This document shows positions 63,906 through 64,000 of a DNA stretch of 64,000 nucleotides, piece by piece; positions within the stretch are counted from its first letter, which is position 1; each line of letters begins with the position of its first letter. Made by a program: the position numbers and the translations under genes. The notes beneath the pieces were generated by a model, which made no database searches, had not been told where the DNA came from, and saw only the letters and a list, made by a program, of their open reading frames with translations. The DNA comes from Prionace glauca (Eukaryota > Chordata > Chondrichthyes > Carcharhiniformes > Carcharhinidae): assembly GCA_037974335.1 (NCBI GenBank), contig CM075729.1:110527962-110591961 (forward strand), given 5' to 3'.

Positions 63906-64000
63906 TTGTATAGCAAATGCTGAGGGCTTGTTCAGACTGAAACCCTGCCTGCCCTTCCAAACCTGCTTAAAATAAACCCCCTCAAACCAGAGAACTGTGT

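Overview
The window is vertebrate nuclear DNA, most probably from a shark or other elasmobranch. It is dominated by repeats. The basis is a minus-strand gene with the exon and domain layout of the vertebrate netrin-G family, together with dense tRNA-derived SINEs and CR1-type LINEs of the kind I know from cartilaginous fish genomes. The species call is inference. There are no prokaryotic operons, CRISPR arrays or phage genes.

The only host gene I can support is a netrin-G, closest to NTNG1, read right to left. A large laminin N-terminal (LamNT) exon lies at 45343-45986. An LE1 laminin-EGF exon is at 36161-36333, a 27-nt microexon at 32340-32366, and a terminal EGF/GPI-signal exon at 27863-28092. 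All splice sites are GT-AG and the reading frame passes cleanly through all four exons. The first coding exon (signal peptide and start of LamNT) is not visible and probably lies beyond 64000. Exons for LE2 and LE3, used by longer mammalian isoforms, were not found between the microexon and the last exon. The 3' UTR should run leftwards from 27862, with AATAAA signals near 26517 and 26207.

Layout: 1-8875 is a 25-bp GA-rich minisatellite, followed by a 100-N assembly gap (8876-8975). 8976-15060 holds a C-rich island, two more tandem arrays, SINEs, LINE relics and unassigned sequence. 15065-21890 is an extremely G-rich block built around a 23-bp array of about 3.8 kb. 21900-42130 contains the last three exons of the netrin-G gene among LINE and SINE copies. 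42298-44535 is a 25-bp array, and two further arrays flank the LamNT exon. 47323-50775 is the best-preserved CR1-like LINE, carrying the end of an ORF1 esterase plus endonuclease and reverse transcriptase. 51120-64000 is intron or intergenic sequence with many nested SINE, LINE and Penelope-like insertions.

The recurring families are named as follows. S1 is a roughly 330-bp SINE with tRNA-type A and B boxes and a CR1-like ATTCTATG tail. S2 is a longer SINE with B box GGGTTCAAATCCC and a CATGAATAAA end. S3 has an S1 head with a different, AATAAATAAACTTT tail. CR1 denotes CR1-clade LINE copies, mostly 5'-truncated. The long open frames in the arrays are by-products of the repeats, not genes. 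No undescribed multi-gene system was found. The most informative points are the short netrin-G structure, the microexon that completes an LE cysteine, the clustering of arrays around one exon, and the nested repeats that allow relative dating.
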